From Prorocentrum cordatum (taxonomy: Eukaryota; Sar; Dinophyceae; Prorocentrales; Prorocentraceae): 28,500 bases of DNA. Below, piece by piece: positions 27,576-28,500 of this stretch (position 1 is its first letter; every line of letters begins with the position of its first letter). A program made the translations under genes and the position numbers. The notes beneath the pieces were generated by a model that saw only the letters and a list, made by a program, of their open reading frames with translations, had not been told where the DNA came from and did not search any database. The stretch spans positions 10,001-38,500 of the forward strand of contig CAUYUJ010016155.1 in the NCBI GenBank assembly GCA_963575745.1, read 5' to 3'.

Positions 27576-28500
27576 TTCATCTTCATCTTCATCTTCATCT
27601 TCGTCTTCCTCTTCCTCTTCATCTTCACCTTCACCTTCATCTTCATCTTCACCTTCGTCTTCATCTTCATCTTCATTTTCATCTTCATCTTCATCTTCAT
27701 CTTCATCTTCTTCATCATCATCATCATCAGCAGCAGCAGCAGCGTCATCATCACTGTCATCAGCATCATCCTCATCAGCATCATCATCATCACCACCATC
27801 ATCATTTTCATTATAAATTACCATCATCATCGATCTAATCATCAGCATCACCCTCCTCCTCATCATCATCAGCCTAATCATCTGCAGTAGTAGCAGCAGC
27901 AGCATCACCACCACCATCATCACCATCAGCATCATCATCATCGTCATCATCATTAGCATTATTTGCAACAGCATCATCATCATCGTCCTCGTCGTCGTCA
28001 TTATCCTTGCCGTCATCATCATCATCAGCAGCAGCATCATCATCAGCATCATCATCAATAGCAGCAGCAGCAGCATCATCATCATACTCATGATCATCAT
28101 AGTCGTCATCGGCGTCATCGTCATAATGGTCGTCATCATAATCGTCATCATCAGCAGCATCATCACCATCGATCATCATCACCATCATTAGCATCATCAG
28201 CACCATCATCATCATCATCGTTGGCATCAGCATCATCATCGTCGTCATCACCATCATCATTATAATCATCGTCATCAGCAGTCCCATTAGCATCATCATC
28301 GCCAGCAGCATCATCGTCAACGTCATCGTCATCGTCATCGCCATCATCATCGCCATCGTCGTCAACACCATCACCATCATCGTGGTCATCCTCGTCATCA
28401 CCACCTTTACCATAGTCGTCCCCATGCCCATCATCATCAACACCACCACCACTATCAGCATCGGCATCATCATCAATATCGTGATCGGCGTCGCCATCGT
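27433..28500 (+). repeat. (ATC)n microsatellite, over 1 kb, running off the window
   Basis: Starts with nearly pure ATC/CAT (27433-27572), passes through CATCTT/CACCTT hexamers (27573-27712), then an imperfect mix with AGC, GTC and ACC triplets to the window edge. It is the complement of the GAT arrays at 21403-24196, so the two are in opposite orientation. Frames are open throughout and meaningless. Confidence 0.96.

Overview
The window looks like non-genic nuclear DNA from a large, repeat-dominated eukaryotic genome. My best guess is a dinoflagellate. It is GC-rich, has no compact gene layout, no operons, no tRNA or rRNA genes that I can see, and no complete gene I would vouch for. It has very long trinucleotide microsatellites, several minisatellite arrays, and many short elements with terminal inverted repeats (TIRs). 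Two short peptide fragments also recall dinoflagellate proteins: a CxxCGAY-type retroelement tail and a degenerate EF-hand-like segment. The assignment is inference; no spliced-leader relic or organism-specific RNA was found.

The main discovery is a family of six short non-autonomous DNA transposons (called MITE-A here) packed into the first 7.3 kb, at 372-531, 1061-1216, 3786-3946, 5237-5400, 6722-6919 and 7068-7307. They share about 30-bp TIRs (TTARGTCGGGC then GTCCC and a CTACAGGGGG-like block). Each is flanked by an 8-bp direct repeat, identical in copies 4 and 5 and with one mismatch in the other four. An 8-bp duplication suggests hAT- or P-like mobilisation. Copies 5 and 6 carry a long (AT)n and a 115-nt poly(A) in the same internal A-rich part. 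At least seven further foldback or TIR elements of other families are present (2054-2211, 2327-2460, 7404-7592, 7590-7690, 7769-7958, 16603-16817, 25430-25584), plus a dispersed pair (8925-9120 and 16200-16364) and a 3348-3489 insertion between 17-bp direct repeats.

Layout: 1-8 kb is the MITE cluster with GAG, AAG, CAAA, AT and A microsatellites. 8-12.5 kb holds CA repeats, short palindromes and a decayed retroelement-like coding tail (11037-11460, + strand). 12.5-14 kb holds a 422-codon open frame on the minus strand of uncertain reality and a 13-bp minisatellite. 14.6-17.3 kb holds AT-rich DNA, a possible EF-hand-like exon (minus, about 15077-15240) and two TIR elements. 17.5-22.9 kb is a satellite district: (CTC)n, an 84-bp duplication, 77-bp arrays split by an A-rich tract, an 83-bp array, a roughly 73-bp degenerate array ending in (CTC)n, a (GAT)n block and a separate 73-bp array. 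23-28.5 kb is mostly GAT/ATC, GAG and CTC repeats with small islands of unique DNA.

The coding candidates are isolated fragments, so no pathway or cooperation between genes can be described. Long open frames over the microsatellites and GC-rich DNA were rejected as composition artefacts.
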